Shown: positions 1-15,400 of the stretch, one piece after another
Layout of the letters: each line of letters opens with the position of its first letter
Position numbering within the stretch: the first letter of the stretch is position 1
Source: Pyrocephalus nanus
Taxonomy: Eukaryota > Chordata > Aves > Passeriformes > Tyrannidae
Direction: 5' to 3'
Assembly: GCA_038380795.1 (NCBI GenBank)
Contig: CM076270.1
Location: 14,427,001 to 14,491,000, forward strand
Length of the DNA: 64,000 bases
Program-made: the position numbers and the translations under genes
Notes under the pieces: model-generated
What the model was told of the DNA's origin: nothing
Database searches by the model: none
Seen by the model: the letters and a program-made list of their open reading frames with translations, nothing else

Positions 1-379
1 CAAACCTTCAGCCCATCCAGCAGCATTACCAGAGCCTTTAGTCTGGGTGTGTAGAATGAGGAATTTTCTAAGCACTTAGTTCCAGAAAGCAGAAGAGTTT
101 TTTGTGCTCATACAACTAGTGCTTGGTTTCCAGAACTTCTGTTTCAAATCATGAAAAAGTAAGAGTTTCTCTCCTGAGAAAAATCACAAGAGATCACAGC
201 TGCTAAAAACCGGGCATTGAAGATTTTCACATTCAAATGGCCCCAGCTCTTTGTTTCAGCACTACTGAGAAAACACCAGCAGTGCTTCCACAGTGAAACA
301 CAGGACTGCCCTTGAAATGAAAGAGGAATGTGTGCTGTGCCCCCCAATAACACCTCCCTGCACCCAGCACTTCTCCTAC
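1..379 (-). other. VPS8: VPS8 intron 22, partial
   Basis: Intron after exon 22, running off the window. I see no exon or repeat in it. Confidence 0.8.
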
Positions 380-469
380 CTCCATGGGGCTGATGAAGTC
401 GTTCATCCCACTGTTGTACACATAGATCATGGCATCATACAGACGGTTCTCCCAGCACAGGAGAACGAC
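380..469 (-). CDS. VPS8: VPS8 exon 22 (residues 652-681), last in window
   Basis: 90 nt, acceptor CTCTGCAG and donor GTAGGA, phase 0. It encodes VVLLCWENRLYDAMIYVYNS then GMNDFISPME. The next expected segment (human KLFRVIAPPL) is not in bases 1-379, so the gene continues outside the window. Confidence 0.96.
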
Positions 470-3400
470 CTGCAGAGCAAAGCACAGTGCAGATACACAG
501 CTGCTTTCAGCTCACAGCTTCCTCATTCCCCATTTCCATCATCCAACAGAATCACTCAAAGCAAAATGAGACCTTCCTCTTGCAGAACTAGTCTCTGCAG
601 GGACCCCAAATCCCCAAAGGGAGTGTCCAGCTTATTGCTCATGCAGCAAGCATGGAATCAAACTGTTGAGATTCTAACATTCATATGAAGTTTAAGAACA
701 AACAAATAAAAAAATCAGTTCTTCAAAACCCTTGACTGCAGTAGTTTGCCTCCTTGTTGGGCTAGTGAATCAAAACATTAGGTTCCCAAGGAGTTTCATC
801 CTTGAAATGGAAGGTCGTATCACTGGAAAACAGGACTACTGAGCAGGAACATCTCCTTGCTCCACTAACTTTGTCGTGCAAGAGCAAAGCAGGCTGGCAG
901 GCACCAAGCTGTCAAAATCCAATGTTATGTGCCTCTGATGCACTGAATTTGATCCCAGGGGCACAGGGCTGAGCTCTGTTACAAATCAGGGACCAAAAGG
1001 CACAAACAGTTTGGACAACCTAAGTCTTGTCTGTGGAAAGGTGACACCTTGTTTCCCACGTTATGCTGTGCTTAAAAGCACAAGATGTTGATTTATTCAG
1101 AGGAACTCAATACAGTGTGCAGCACAACCACTCACCTGCTGGATGTCTAAGCTGGTGATATCCATATGCACAATGCAGGCTTCCAAGTTTTCCAACCTGT
1201 TCTTGTCTTGGAAGTGAAGCAGCAAGTCTTTCATCACCTGAGCTGTGATTCCCATCAGCTTATCACTTAAGATATATGGCTCCAAGCACTCCAGAAAGAT
1301 GCCTTTGGCTACAGAATTCTCACTCATCTTATCATATATCTGGTTAAATAATAGATCCCTAGGAGGAAAGAAGAGTTTAGCTATCAAATAATCTTATTAA
1401 AATCTCATTACTTATCTACATTCTGAGGGCTCCAAATTAAACTCCATTTCCTCCATATTTTCCCAGGCTCAGGAACTGAATGCCCTGTTCAACTCCTGTA
1501 CTGGGACAAGCTACAGGATAAATCAGCTGTGGATGTTGCAGCAAAAAAAGTGTTGTTAGAGGGGAAGGGATGATGATAGGAAAATCTATCAAGGCAGGTT
1601 CTTTGAGGCTACTTTTCTTCCTTAACACATCAGTGAAAATTTAAGAGCTACTCTGAGTCCCCCTGACTTTAGCACCAGCTTTTAAGCATTCCTCTACACT
1701 GTGATGTGACATGATATGAAGTGATGGGACACTTTCATCTCCTCCATGTGATGTCATGGGGACAGCACTGGGGGGATACAGGGAGGGTTGGTGGTGGGCC
1801 CTGGGACTTACATGCGCTGCAGCAGGAGACAGTAATCGACGATGACAGGCACCACATCCTGCAGGAGGGACACAGAAACAAAGGGGCTGACAGGAATCCT
1901 GAGCACCACATCCTGCCCAGCACACAGCACAAACAAAGAGCTATCTGGACTGGCTGGTAGCTGGCACAGTTACAGGTTTTCCATACGGAAAAAGCCCCTG
2001 GTGACACTTGTGCAGAGGACAGAGGGCACCCAGCCATGCCCACGTCCTGGTTTCGTGAGTGCACACAACAGGTGAGAGATCAGCTGAACTGCAGTGAGAT
2101 TTCTCAAAATCAGACAAGTCATGTTTGGAGTAAAGCAAAGTCTGAGTAAAAAAAAACAAACCCAAAAGATTCATACAAGAGTTCTCTGGAGCACCATACC
2201 TGAAAGTGCTGCTCCATAACCTGGATTTTCCCTTGGTCAGGACATTTCTTCAAAGTCCGATCAGCATAATGGAGAAGGATTTCAACCATCTGAATTACAC
2301 GAAACAAAACATTAATTCAGACCCTACACTAAGGAGTTTTCAGGCTGCTGAACACACATCCTGAAGCACACGGCTCACCTGAGCCATGTTTTTATCCAAA
2401 GCTTACGTTACAGTATCTTAAACAGCAAAAGTCAGTTACCTCAAAATAAAATACACCAGAACAAAGTACAGCAATAAGTGTATATTTTAAACACATCCCT
2501 CCCAGAAAAAGATTCCTATAACAACTGAACTGGATCAGTTGAAGAGTTTACTCCAAGGCCACACAAACATGGAGCAAAATTTCCACCCTGAGAGTCAGCA
2601 CATCACATACTGACGGTCACTTGCCAACCAAAGGTCAGGAAACTCTGGAATTTCCTGCACAAAAGGTTCCTCTTCACTGGGAGGGGACAAGAGATCTCAA
2701 GGCCTGGATGACAGTGTCACCTTTTGGTTTGTTTTTTTCACCTAATGCTGCAGATTTTATCCCCACCTTTACCTAAACGGTATTTCCAATTTTTTTCTAA
2801 AATCCTGTTCACAATCTTAGCAAGAGAGGCACATGGACACATTCCAGAGTTAGTTCTGGAGGACAGCAGCCATTCCTCATGGGAACACAGTCAGCACACA
2901 TGAACATGCAGTTGGAAAAGCTCAATGACTCACCCTGTCTGCAATGACTGCCTTCCTCTTGGTCGTGTCCCCAGTCAGGCCTGGAAAGAATGAGGGAGGG
3001 GGGTGGAAAATGAAGTTTTTCTCATCTAAGCTACCTGTGGAAATACAACTCCCCAGTTCAGATGCCAACACCACTGCCCTTGAGATGGTGAGGTCAGGAT
3101 ATGTAAACACACAATTTTGTGTTCTACTTTTAGCCCACTCTTCTTCCAAAAGGCTTATTCTCCCAAATTTAAAGACTGTTTCAGCACAGGAATGGCAAGA
3201 GCAGCTCTGAGTGCTGTTTAACACTAGGAGGACAACTAATGGAGGGCTGTCAAAGACTGTACACAAGGGTAATGGCTGGAGGAGGTCTTGATGCAAAGCA
3301 GATGAATAAAGTGCACTAAAAGGGGAAAATAATGTAAATGTCAATTCAAAAAGACAGTTTTTCATTATTTAAAGAATTACTATCTGTTAATTGTGTTATA

Positions 3401-6400
3401 TCTGTGCATTAAAACACGACATAGCTTCATACACCAGCAATTTCACAGCAGGATCTTATCCTGAGAACTTGCAGCTCGTCTGTCAAAACCATCAAAAGTT
3501 ATTTGCTGTAAAATAATGTGTCCAGTACAAGTCACATCATTCAAGTGGCATAATTAACACATTTCTTATAACAAGCTAAATGCTCACAAAGCATCCTCTT
3601 TTGGAGGAAACATGGGGCCAAACCCCAGCAGTTCTTTCAGCCGTTGTATAGTCAGAGGAGACCGGAATGGAAGTATCTGCTTGGCAGAGCCAACAGAAAA
3701 TCACACTGAAAGCTACCCACAGCTCAGGCATGACCTCCAGGCTGGAGATTCACCTCCTGGATCCACTTTCTTCATGGCAAAGTGACAGCAGATTGGAGTT
3801 ACAACACATGCTCGTTTGAAATCAGCAAACTGTTAAAGGGGCTGCAACTCGAAAAATCAAACTGATCTGTTGCTTCTGCCAAACCCAAAGCAGCACATCC
3901 TACTTTCTTCTTCTTCAGTTCAATTCTCTGCCTTTTTTTTTTTCTTATTCCCCTGAAAAAGTGATTTCTGTACATGCCCAGGTTTAAAACCTTCCCTAGA
4001 GGTTTCAGTTAAAAACAAACCAACCAACCAACCCAAACTTACCTACTACAGCCTTTGCTTTACCTTCATAGAAGGACCAAGCTAAAGCCAGGGCATCTGT
4101 GAGACGCTCTTGTTTCAGAAGGTGGTCAACTCTCTGAAATAACAAGGGACACTGGACCTCAGTCCTACAGAAAAGATGATCCTCTCCTCCCATATAAGAT
4201 CAGCACTTCCCAGCAGTGGGTCAGTCCCTGACAGCAAGGGGACAAGACACCTCAGAAGTTCTCACCACACTGCAGTAAAGGCCAGGACCTCAAAGAGATG
4301 CTCTCAAATGTACATTTTCTGCTGAACAGTTCAAAAAACGTAAGAGATGTCAGGCCCCAGTAACCCCTGTGGGTTATATGTTGGGTCAGAGGTTTGACGG
4401 ATGGGGACCCACAGCATTAGTGACTCTGATACACAGAGAGCAGAAATCTTCCATGCCCCATCCTTGCCTCATCACCTGGAGCCCAACAAACCCCTCTGCC
4501 CTTCTCTCAGCACACAGCTGTCCTCAGCCCACCCTTTCTCTTCTCCTGAGCTCACAGTCAGCAGGACTGAGGTACAGCATAAGGATTTTCTGCCTTAAGG
4601 GATTATTAGCACCCAAGGTCGAGCACCACTAGCCTTGGTAGGTCAGGTCAAAGTGTTAAAGTATTGTCTGGGAGAAGAGAGAGATGCCAAGTCTCAGCCC
4701 AGCTTGCTGTCCTGCAGCAAGAACTAACTGTGGCCTTCCCCTGATCACCACATACTCCATTACAACTCCTACGTCCCCTATGACAGAGGCACAACTGGGG
4801 CTCAGCACAGGAACTTAGAAAGGGGTTGGTTCAGAGCACATAAATCTTGATTGATTTCTGATTCCTAGGAAAACCTGTGCCTGAAATCATGGGTCAAGGA
4901 AAGGCTTGTCATCACAGTTTACTAAACCCAAGTCAACGGTGAATGGCTGGATACAAAATCAGCAGAGGGAAGTGACTTGCTGAACTAAAAGCTCAACCAA
5001 GCTGAACTGTTCATATTCCATTAAAGGTGCATAAAACAGGGACCAGGGATAAAGAAAGGATTGGGAAGATAATCTTACAGCAGAAAGAGCTCTGTTTAGC
5101 CTTGCAAAACTAAGTCTGAGAGAAAGCAGGCATACACTGGATAAACATACTGCAGAAACAGTAAGGAAAAATAGTCTTTAATTCAAGTGAAAACTACTAT
5201 AAAGGAACAGAGAGACATGAACAGATCACTAAGAACTTCAGTGGGGAAACTGATAGGGTTTGAGCCCTCACAGAAATGATGTTCCAAAAAAAAGCGTCAA
5301 TCAAAAAAGATCTACAATCCTATGAATTTCTCAGTAGCCTTTAATGGATTTTATGCTGCAGCTCCTGCAGCAGGTGGAGACAATATATAGGGAACCAGAT
5401 TTCCTTCAACTCCTGAATGCTCATGTGGCAGACACAAGGGCTGCACTACACACTCCCCCTGAGTCAGGCACTGCACTATCTCTGTCTCATTAATAGGAGC
5501 TGACCCCTGGCAAGGCACAGTGCCTGGTCTGGGACAGCAGGGGCTACATCCAACCTGCAAGGTCATGCAAGACCAGAACATGCTCAACAAAATGCTCCCT
5601 TCCTCCTCTTGACCTACACTTAAACTATTCCAACCTCCTAAGCTGTGCAGTTTCCCTCTCCACATACCTCTCTCCAGCTTCTCAATGTCATGACGTGAAC
5701 AGACTAGGAGAGAAAAAAGAAATTAAACAGTTATTCACTTAGAGTTGCTCCTGCAGCCTGTGGTGCCCCACAGACCCACCACACACACTGGTACAGAGGA
5801 GCTAAGTAAAGCAACCCTCAAACTGTATATATTGGAGCCCAGTTTTCCCTGCTGTCTTATTTCCTTCTGCTTATTCCCCAACACATTTATAGCAGAGATT
5901 TTGAAGCTTAGGCCAGAGGAGATGTTCGTAAAGTAATGCTGAGTCTGAAGCAGCACAACTCAGGATACTGTGAAACTATGACAAGGTATAACTTAGCCCA
6001 TACCTTGGCTAAAACCAAATTTTTGCACATTTCTTCAATTCCGCAACATAAGGGCACAAAGAGCCCAGTACACATTTCCACAGAAGAAAAGCTGTCCTTC
6101 TCTGGAAGAAGAGCTGCCATCAACAGTGAATGGCCTGCACTTTTATTTAAAAACTCCCCCCACTTACCTTAGTTCCAAGGTAAAAGATCTGTCCACCACA
6201 GCTGCTGATGGACTGGTAACAAGCCTTCTCTCCCACCAGTGCCTACAGGGAGAAAAACCACATGCAAGTAAACCTGCCTTTTGTTTTTGTAAAATTTCCC
6301 AAGAAATAGAGCACTTTAAAGACCCTTTTGTAATCAAACTGAGGATGGGGAGAGAACACCACAGACTGCTGGACAGTGGTAAGTCAGAGAGCTCTGCTGT

Positions 6401-9400
6401 CACTCCTTCCTGCTTGGGAACTCAGCTTAAATTGCTGCTGAGCTCTGGCTACCCAAAACCATGACTAAGTAGGGCTCAGGTGCCAAAAAACTTATGGGGG
6501 CTCTTTCCTTGCCATCTGCTACTTTCCAAATCTCCCTCAAGAGCATATGTGTAAGGACACACAGATGGGAAGGTGACTGTCAAAGTGAGAGCTGCTCCAA
6601 TACAAGTCTGACTGCCAGTAACCAGTGCTCCAGTCTTTGGGGAACAGTTAAGTAAAAAAATCCCTTACAAAATAAAGCACATCAGCTTTCGTCCTGCACA
6701 GAGCATTCCAAGGCTTGAAGAGCAGCTCCCAAAGACCTCAGTGCACAAAAGGAACCATGAGCTGTGTGATAGCTGCCCCCATCACCACCATGTCTGACTT
6801 CTGAGGTGCTCCAAAAGGGCTTTTTCCCCCCAGGGCTCCCACTTGGGGTGTGTCCCCGACACAGCTGCTGGCCCAGCAGGTCCCTAGTGCCTACCAGGGC
6901 CTCGCTGACATTGCCTCCCGTGGCCAGGGATTTGAAGTGGCTGCTGTTGTAGACCAGCTGCACCTCTGGGATCTCGATGGTCTCCAGCTCCTCCTGGGTC
7001 TGCCGGTCTATGACGTGCAGCTTCTCCACACTGTCCAGCAGCACCGCGGTGCGGGAGTTGATCCACTGCAAGAGCAAGTCCCACATTTCAGCAGTGCAAA
7101 CACAGAGACCAAGGAACCAGGCTCTGGCCACACCCCTGAGTACCAGCACAGGGAGTTCTAGGAGGGTTTGTTACTACCCACAGTCACTGCACACACACAG
7201 AACTCTGAAGGGAAAGATGGGGGGCTCCCTCTGGAGAAAAATCACATGGAATCTTCACAGAACAGCTGTAGACAAATGGAAAATCCACCAGAGCTCATGC
7301 TGCACTCCTTATGCTCCAGCACACTTTTTATCCAAAGTTCTCGAAACCAAGATGATTACACCACCTGCTCCCAAATCTCTCAGGTAAATATAGCAACAAG
7401 AGGCAGTAAAAAGAGATATAGTACAACTGAGTTTAACTCACAGCCTGTCACTCATATTCTGCAGCTCCTACTTTTGTGTTCAAAACCTTGCAAAATAAAA
7501 ACACTTTTTTTCACTGCTTTTACAATTTTTAATTTCTTTTTTTTAAACAGACAAATGTATTTTTACAAACTTCACATTCCAGCTGATGTGGATGTCCATA
7601 CTGATGTGGTATTTTGGCCTTTCACGTTTTGCTCACTGTATTCTATCAATGTTTAGAGCTGAATAGTTTTTGTTGTTGAAAGCATCAATTGTGGTGCTGT
7701 ACAAAGCACTTTTGTATGGAAACACTGGAATGTTACTCAGCCAATTACACAGAAGTTTGTACTTTTTTTAGTTTGAATACAGAGTAAAAATCTTTTTTTC
7801 TGCCAGATATCCTCTGGTCTTGAAAACATTTCCTCAACAAAGCTATCCCTCCTTCCTAAAAAAAGGCAGTATTGTTGACTCCATGCTACTGATTTTTTAT
7901 CCTTTAGCTACTACTTGCTGGTTTTCCACGGAGTCCCAGATTTGAGGGCATTTTCAGTTAGTTAGCACTGAATAAACACAGCCAAAAGCACAGCACTCTG
8001 GGCTATTGAAATATATTTACAAGAAAACCAATGCAAAAAAAATTAACCATTCTATAGTATTGAGACTCACAGTGAAGTTGATGAGATCATAGTGCAGATG
8101 AAGCTGCCTCTGCTTAGTGACATGTATTGCACCTGTATCATCTCTCTTGACCTGAAAGAGAAATCAAAGCTGACTCAGACTCCAAGACTTCCTTCAGTCT
8201 CAGTTCCCCACACGACTCCAGGAGTCTGGAGCTCCCCCCAGAGAAGCATCTCAGCAAGACAGGCTTAAACACATCTTTTTCTTTCTGCCCAGTTTTACCA
8301 GGAGAGAAGGCAGAGGAGAAAGAGGTCCAGGTGCTTGAGCAAAGCTTAAGGTCCAAGATGATGGCAGAGCTGGGAAACAAACTTAGCACTCCAAAGCCAA
8401 AATGTCAGATTTTCTGAAGGCTAGGTACTGCTCTCATACTGAAAGCAGGCATGAAACCATCTTGAAGAACCACATCTGCATGTGTAACTGCTGCAGACCT
8501 AACCAGGATGAGCAGCATGCTCTAAAGTCACACACCAACAGGACCTGAAAGCTCTTTTCTTAGTGGTTTATACAATTTTTTTCCAGACTAAAGTTTTAAA
8601 TCAAAAGATAGAATGGTATCTCAAATTCATGTGCCCTCCCTGAAAACAATGCACACACAAGCAGAAATCAGCTGCAAATCAGTACTTCTGGAACAGATAA
8701 ATCTCACACCTCGGGGTTCTCAGGGAAGGACACCACTGCTTCCTGAGGAGCAGTGAGCACCAGGCTGGTTTTGCCAAGCTGCAGCCATGCCAGAGATCAC
8801 CCTGTCACTGAGACACAGGCTCTGTCAGCTGAACACGTCAGGGAGATGGGACTGTCTGAGAGGCAGCACAGAACACCCCAGGCTCACCAGCAGGAAATGC
8901 ACGACGTCTCCTCGACAGAAGGCCAGCATGGGGTTCACAGAGCTCTGCACAGCCACAAAGTGCCAGGCCAGGAGAGGGACACTCGAGGGGTCCATCTGTC
9001 ACACAACAAGCACAGCAAGTGTTTAGGGCAGGCCAGGCACACCCTCAGCTCCAGGACACATGTGGCTCATCAGCTGCTTCTCACTGACTTCACCACGCAC
9101 ACACAGGGGCTGCAAAGTAAATTCCATTCCTGGCCTGGTGGCAGCTGAGCAGCAGCTCATGCCCTCTGGTGCAGCCCCACGTTTAGTGGACACCCAGTCA
9201 CAATCCCCCAGTGTCCTCTCTGCTCAGTGTACATCAAATCTCACAGGGACAGATGCACTATAACAAGTTGCAGCTTGCCTGTAGCCTTGTCTCCATTCTC
9301 CCACTCTAAGATATCCCTCACCTGCCCCCCGCTGCTTTTCCAAGAGGAACTATACCAGCAAGTAGTGAAAGTGAATAATCAAGAGTTTAGAAGCCTGACT

Positions 9401-12400
9401 AGTGCTCCAATTCCACCCAGCTTCAGTCCCTTTTATTAAGGGGTCTGTTGTATGGTTCCTCTGTAAAACACCAGCCCCAGTCCAAGGTGGCTGTACCCCC
9501 AGTCAGGTGAACATCCCACTGTGGGTGCACCAGGCTGCAGCAGGGAAGACAAGCAGCTGAGGGGCTCCTTCCTACTTATCTGTGAAATTCAGCATCTTCC
9601 CAGAGGTACAGCTGGAAGCAGCCTTCTCAGCCCCTCTCTGCCCACAACTTGCACACGTCAGACCATCGGTTATCACCACAACCCCACAGTGCAGTTGGCA
9701 GAGTGCTGACAAGGGAGTGACACCAAACACCTGGCTGGTGTCTCATCCCATCTCCTGCACTCCAGACACTGTTTGTAGCCATAACCCAAAAAGCACCTGT
9801 TTGGCTTCATTACTCACCCGACCGTAGGGAAAGGTCATCCACACCTTCAGAGATGGCTTCAGGCCAATAACCAATATCTTCAAGGAAAACAAGACAAAAT
9901 GAAATGTCTGAGGATAGAGCAGAGCACTTCTCCTCTGTGACTTCTGCCAGCAGCACGTTACCTTTGTGAGGGAGGCCATGGCCAGCAGTGAGTACTGGGT
10001 GATAGGATGGTCTCTCAGATCAACTTTTGCATGTAAAGGCTCAATACAGCAAACTTCCCCCTTGGAGCCACTGAAGAGACACCGAGATTCACAGGTCCTC
10101 ACTCCCATAACCCTCCTGCAAACAAGAGAGATCAGCTCAGGGGCCAGTTATCAAGAAGAGATCAGCCCAACAATCTCCTAACATCTCAAGTGTGATCCTT
10201 CATAAGTATTCAGTTTAGGAAGTCCCTTGCACAGTGCCGGGGATCACTTGTAACAGGTCACTGGGAGCATTCCCACAAAGCTGCTCGGATACACACAAGA
10301 ACTCCTTAAGATCTTAACTAACAGTAACATTTTGGAAGCTGCTGGACATGATCAGACTCCCTTGACTGTCAATTCTTCCTCCTTGTCCCTCCTCCTCTTG
10401 AAGAGGCCAAGAAGAAAACGAGTGGTTACTGCACAGCAGCTCTCACTACTGAGCCAATGAAAACCAAGAGACAGCACTTCCATGAGAGCTACCAAGAGCC
10501 CACAAGGAATGCCAAGATCCTGGACAATCCACTGACCTCTCCACAACTAAGGCTTTTACTCACCTATTGCAATGCCAGACAGCCCCTTGCTTCAGCTGAG
10601 AAACTACACTGCAGCCCTAGACTGCACCTTCTACATTCATACAGCAGCTTTATTGGTTCCAATGGGATTTTTTTTCTGCTTAGGTTTTAGAGACTATGGG
10701 CCAGAATTGGTTTCTTGTACTTTCTACGGGTACTTGAGAGTTGTTGTCTTACTTGAAGGACAGTTCAAACACGGAGCCTCCGCTGTCGTTGCAAATCGCA
10801 AGTGTTGGGTCATCTGTAAACTGAGCAGATGAGAAGATTAAAAGCGGCCCTAAGAAACAAACTACCAAAAAGTGGACATAAAAGCACATGCTGTGGCAGT
10901 GTGAACAGCACACAGGAGTACAAGCATTGCACCTACAGAAAGACACTTTTAATGTTCACAGTTGAGACAATTACTGGCTTTTTCATGACATGCAAGAGAC
11001 GCAAGGTTTGTGTTTCCCCTTCACGCCTCAGCAAGCCCTGTTGACAGATTTTGGTACCCACTGTTTCCTGCTGCAGCTCAGACCTACAGCTGATCAAAAT
11101 CTGTGCTACCACTACAACAGCTCACAGCCTTGAGCCCGTGGGCTGGGGCCAGAGCTGCTGAATGGGCCGCAGTCACAGACCCAAATCAGAAACATTCAAA
11201 ACTACTGACAATACCAAATGATTAGGACAGTAAACGATCAGCCACAGCTCTGGGGGTCTTTGCAACCCAAAATCTAGCAACACACAAGCACCTGGGGCCA
11301 CATGAAACAAAGCCAGCCATAACATCAGGTATGATTTTCTGTGTGTGGCAATAACACTGTGATGAACAAGAAGCCAGAGATCATTTCTCTTTCAACCCAA
11401 AAACTGTGAAAAACTGCTGACAGAAGCTACTTTCTACGTCTCAGACTCTTTTAAGTTGGCAAGTCATATATCCAGGTCAAAACACTCCAAGTTTTAAAGG
11501 AATGTGTTCCAACAACTAATTCTTCATACATTTTGGCATCAGAGAGAGGAGTTACAACAGACAACAACTGTTGTTTGTTGCAGTACAACTCACAGCCAAT
11601 ACTATTACATCAACTCTCAAAATACTCGGTTTCATTTTTAAATTGAATTCCTGCTCTTTTTCTCACCTCTGCATACCACTGCCACACAGCTCCTGGGTTC
11701 TGCTCTTGTCTGTCAGTGTAAAAGTACTGCACAAGGGAAGTCACCCACCCGATGAACAATGATGGGATACCAGGAGTACCTGCAGTGTTTTTACCTTGAT
11801 GTGCAGAATGGCTGTTCCTGGTGGGTGAGCATCTGTTATTGAGCGAAGCAACTTCCCACTGGCCAGGTCCCACATGGTGATCTGCAAGCAGATTGTGCTC
11901 AGTACCCAGGTGCTCTCAAGGGTTCTCTCCACCACCTCGAGCATTATACAGTACCTCACTAAATTCCCACAGAGCCATGATCACCCCGGGTTAGTAGGGT
12001 TTTCACAGCAAGGGAAAACAACCTGAAATCTGTTCCTCCCCTGTATTTCCAAGCATTTTACTTGTCTGCTTATAGCTGACATCATTAGAGTTATCTTCAC
12101 AACTCTGAGCTGCCCTTTTGGCCAGCTGTCCCCCTGCCCCATCTCACTCATCTCACAGCCTGATACCACCAGTAAAGAATGCAGGACAACTGTGCTGCCA
12201 CACATCACTGTTCCAAGGGGCTCACTGCATTTCCCTCTCCCAGAATCACTGAACAGGTGAAAAATCTCCACTAACACCCATCAACAAAACTCCAGCATGC
12301 CTATGGCTACCATGAACCTTGTCCCTCCTCTGCTCCTGTGCCTGCCCAGAGCGGCAGCTCAGCCAGGAGGATGGAGCTGTGGCTTCTGCTTGATATTCAA

Positions 12401-15400
12401 TCCAAGCAACATCTCACCCAAGTGAGCGGCACCAAGCTACGCACTACATAACTGAAGAGTTCTTAGCCCAGAAAAGCTGAGATTACAATCTGAATCAAGT
12501 GTTTTATGGGAAACAGTACTTTGTGTGATTCTGTACTTCACCTATCCACACTTCTAGAACTGCTGCTCCAAAATTATTTATCTGAGTATGATTTAAAACT
12601 GGCTGCTGTCCTGCATGGATTGAATCTCTACTTCCATGTGGTCTGGAGCAGGCTGGCATTTAGCCCTACAGCAGGCACTGGGGTGTGTTCAATCTACAAA
12701 GAAGGGAAAAACCAAAGGAGCAAAAGGAAATTAATCTAAAAGGCATAACAAAGTAGAATTCCTTGTATTCCTTTGAATTTTACCAAGTTAATGTATATCC
12801 ATTTTGGTTTAGTTTGTCTTGGAACTTCTGTTCAGGAATTGCTTTCCCTCCTTTGGTTCTGAGAAGGGCAGAAAACTACAACAACAGACTCAAACTCCTT
12901 TTTCCCCTGCATTTCAAAGCTATGCTACTCAGTCATAAAACACAAGATATTAGTCACTCCATGAAATAAAATCAAATGAAGTTTCACAAAATGAAATTAA
13001 ATCAAACTTCTTGAAGTGAAATGAAATTTAACAAAATGAAAAATGAAAAGCTGACAATTCCTTTTATTTCATGAAATGAACTTTGGGGCTGCATACGAGT
13101 TTCAAGAATTTCAAGTCATCACCACAGTAAAAACCAAGCACAGACCTTCCAAAGTGACCCAGAAAGACTGAGCAGGTTGTCTTGGTGAGCCACTGCACAT
13201 TTCAGTTTATCAGGGGCAGGAATTACGCCACAACTAAATCCTTTCACTGAACTCTTCCTCCCCAGAAACCTGCCTCAAACACTCCGAGCTGGCTCCCTGG
13301 GTGCAGGGATTGGCTGCCAAAAGGCTCTGGGCAGATGACACCACGTGTAACTTCAGTGCTTCTGAGCACTAAACCAACCAACACACAGCTACACAGTGAG
13401 GGTGCTCGGCCTGGAGCTCCAGAGAGCCTCCAGCTCATCCCTTGGGAATATTACCTGTCCCTTGGCAAAGCCACACAGGAGCCTCGAACAGTCATTGTTG
13501 ATGCTGAGGGCAGAGATGGCCCCATACTGGGCCCCCACAGCGGTGCTGCCCAGGCACAGCCTCAGGGCCTGGTTCTGATCTAGGGCACAACAACCAGCAA
13601 GACATTAAGGGAAGAGCAGTGATTAAAATTAACATCATGCAATTATTTACAGGTACAATTCACTTGGGGTACATTAATGACTCACAGACTTACAATTAAG
13701 TTCTTAAAAAAAGAGTTCACAAGATGAGAGCACATATTAGTACGGAGAGAGTGGAACACTGGCTTGCAGGGAAATACAAAAATGATTTTTAAGAGTACAA
13801 ACCAGGCACAGGGAAAACAGAAATGCAGAGGTATTACATAATGAAGAAGAAACTACTGGAAAAATCAAAGCAGTATCTAGCTGTCCTTTTACTACTCTGC
13901 TTTGAAGCACGGATGACGACAGAAAATTAATTCTATCTCTGAGCCTTGTATCTCCATATTTGAACATCAAATGCAAAGCCCCAACATAGGCTTAACTCTC
14001 TGTCATAATTTTATTATTATTTTGTCATTTTATTCCTTGGTTTTGTTAATAAGGGCAAGAAGCTGGAGGGAAAAGGAACTTGCTCTCCAAGGGGCACAGT
14101 TAAAATGGTCCATGAAGAAAGATGCTTTGTGAGGACTGTTGGAAATACATCAGAAACACCACAGTACCGCCATGTGCAGGATTCACCTAGAGCAGGGAAG
14201 GGAAAGGAAAGGATCCAGGGAAACAGAGCTGAGCACCAGAAACCCCCTGGAAGGTCTGCCCAAGGCACAGGAAATGTTACTCCAGGCTGGAGCACCGCTA
14301 GAGATGTGTGAAACAGAGCACAGATGTATCCCTGTATCCTGCATTTCCTCCCCAAAATGATGGATCCATCAGGCAGCAAAGACAGACTGAGGGCTGAGCA
14401 CACAGCGGAGTCACCTCAAATTCTACCTGGATGAAGAGGCATTAGTGGGAGAAATAAATGTGAGCCAGGAGAGCAGATGAACCCACGGATTACCCTAAAG
14501 CACTGTCCAGGGTGAGCAGAAAACATCCTCAGCCACATTACCAGAAAGCACCTTGACATCCCCGGGACCCCTCAGAGCACAAACCAGAGCAGGTCACAGA
14601 ACAAGATAAATCATGGAAGATTTCCATGGAAGTTCAGACAACACAGAACAAATTTCCCAGAGAAATAATTCTCCAAATGGTGTCAAGATCCAATTTCTGT
14701 TCCAGAGGTCTGGAAATACAGTCCATTTAGAAAAATATCACCTGCTAACCATAAAAATATGTCTGAAAACAAGGGCAAAGCTGCATCTCTTCATATGGAA
14801 AGTAAGTGGCATCCTGTACCTTCCAGTGCAGGCTGTCAGTGAGTCAAGACTTGTTTCATTTAAGGCATGAAAAAGGAGAATCTTCCACAGCTTTCTCTGA
14901 AAAGGCTTTTTATACATCTTTATATGTATCCCCATAGGAACTTTCCAAAGCCCTTTTCTTCTCCTCTCACCCCCGATGTCAATTCCAAACAAATATCCCA
15001 AAATGAAGTGATTTGTATGACCAATGCCAGTACCTGTTCTTGTTTCCAGCCAGTCAAAAGATGACACACAGGGAGGAGCCATTAGATCAGATTTGTTTTA
15101 AAAAACAACTATAATAGGGATGAAATTGCTTCCAAAGCAAAGCAAGATGAGAGAATCAATGAGCTCCTATTAATCAGCTGGCAAACTAGTAAAAATAGAT
15201 GAAAACAAAGGTTATAGAAGGTGATCTGATGATTTTCCAGACTTACATTATCAGCTTGGAATTAAGGCACATTTAGGATTAAAGATGAAAAGCTCTTCCT
15301 AAATGCGTGAAACAAAAGTGGCTATCAATTGTCCAAAAATGGTTTTAATTTTGTCAATATACAAAAGGCAATTCCTCATCTGAAAGTCCTCTGGCATTAA

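Noticed and set aside
8753..9148. 131-codon plus-strand open frame
   Set aside because: It lies antisense to VPS8 exon 12, has no splice or promoter support and resembles nothing known.
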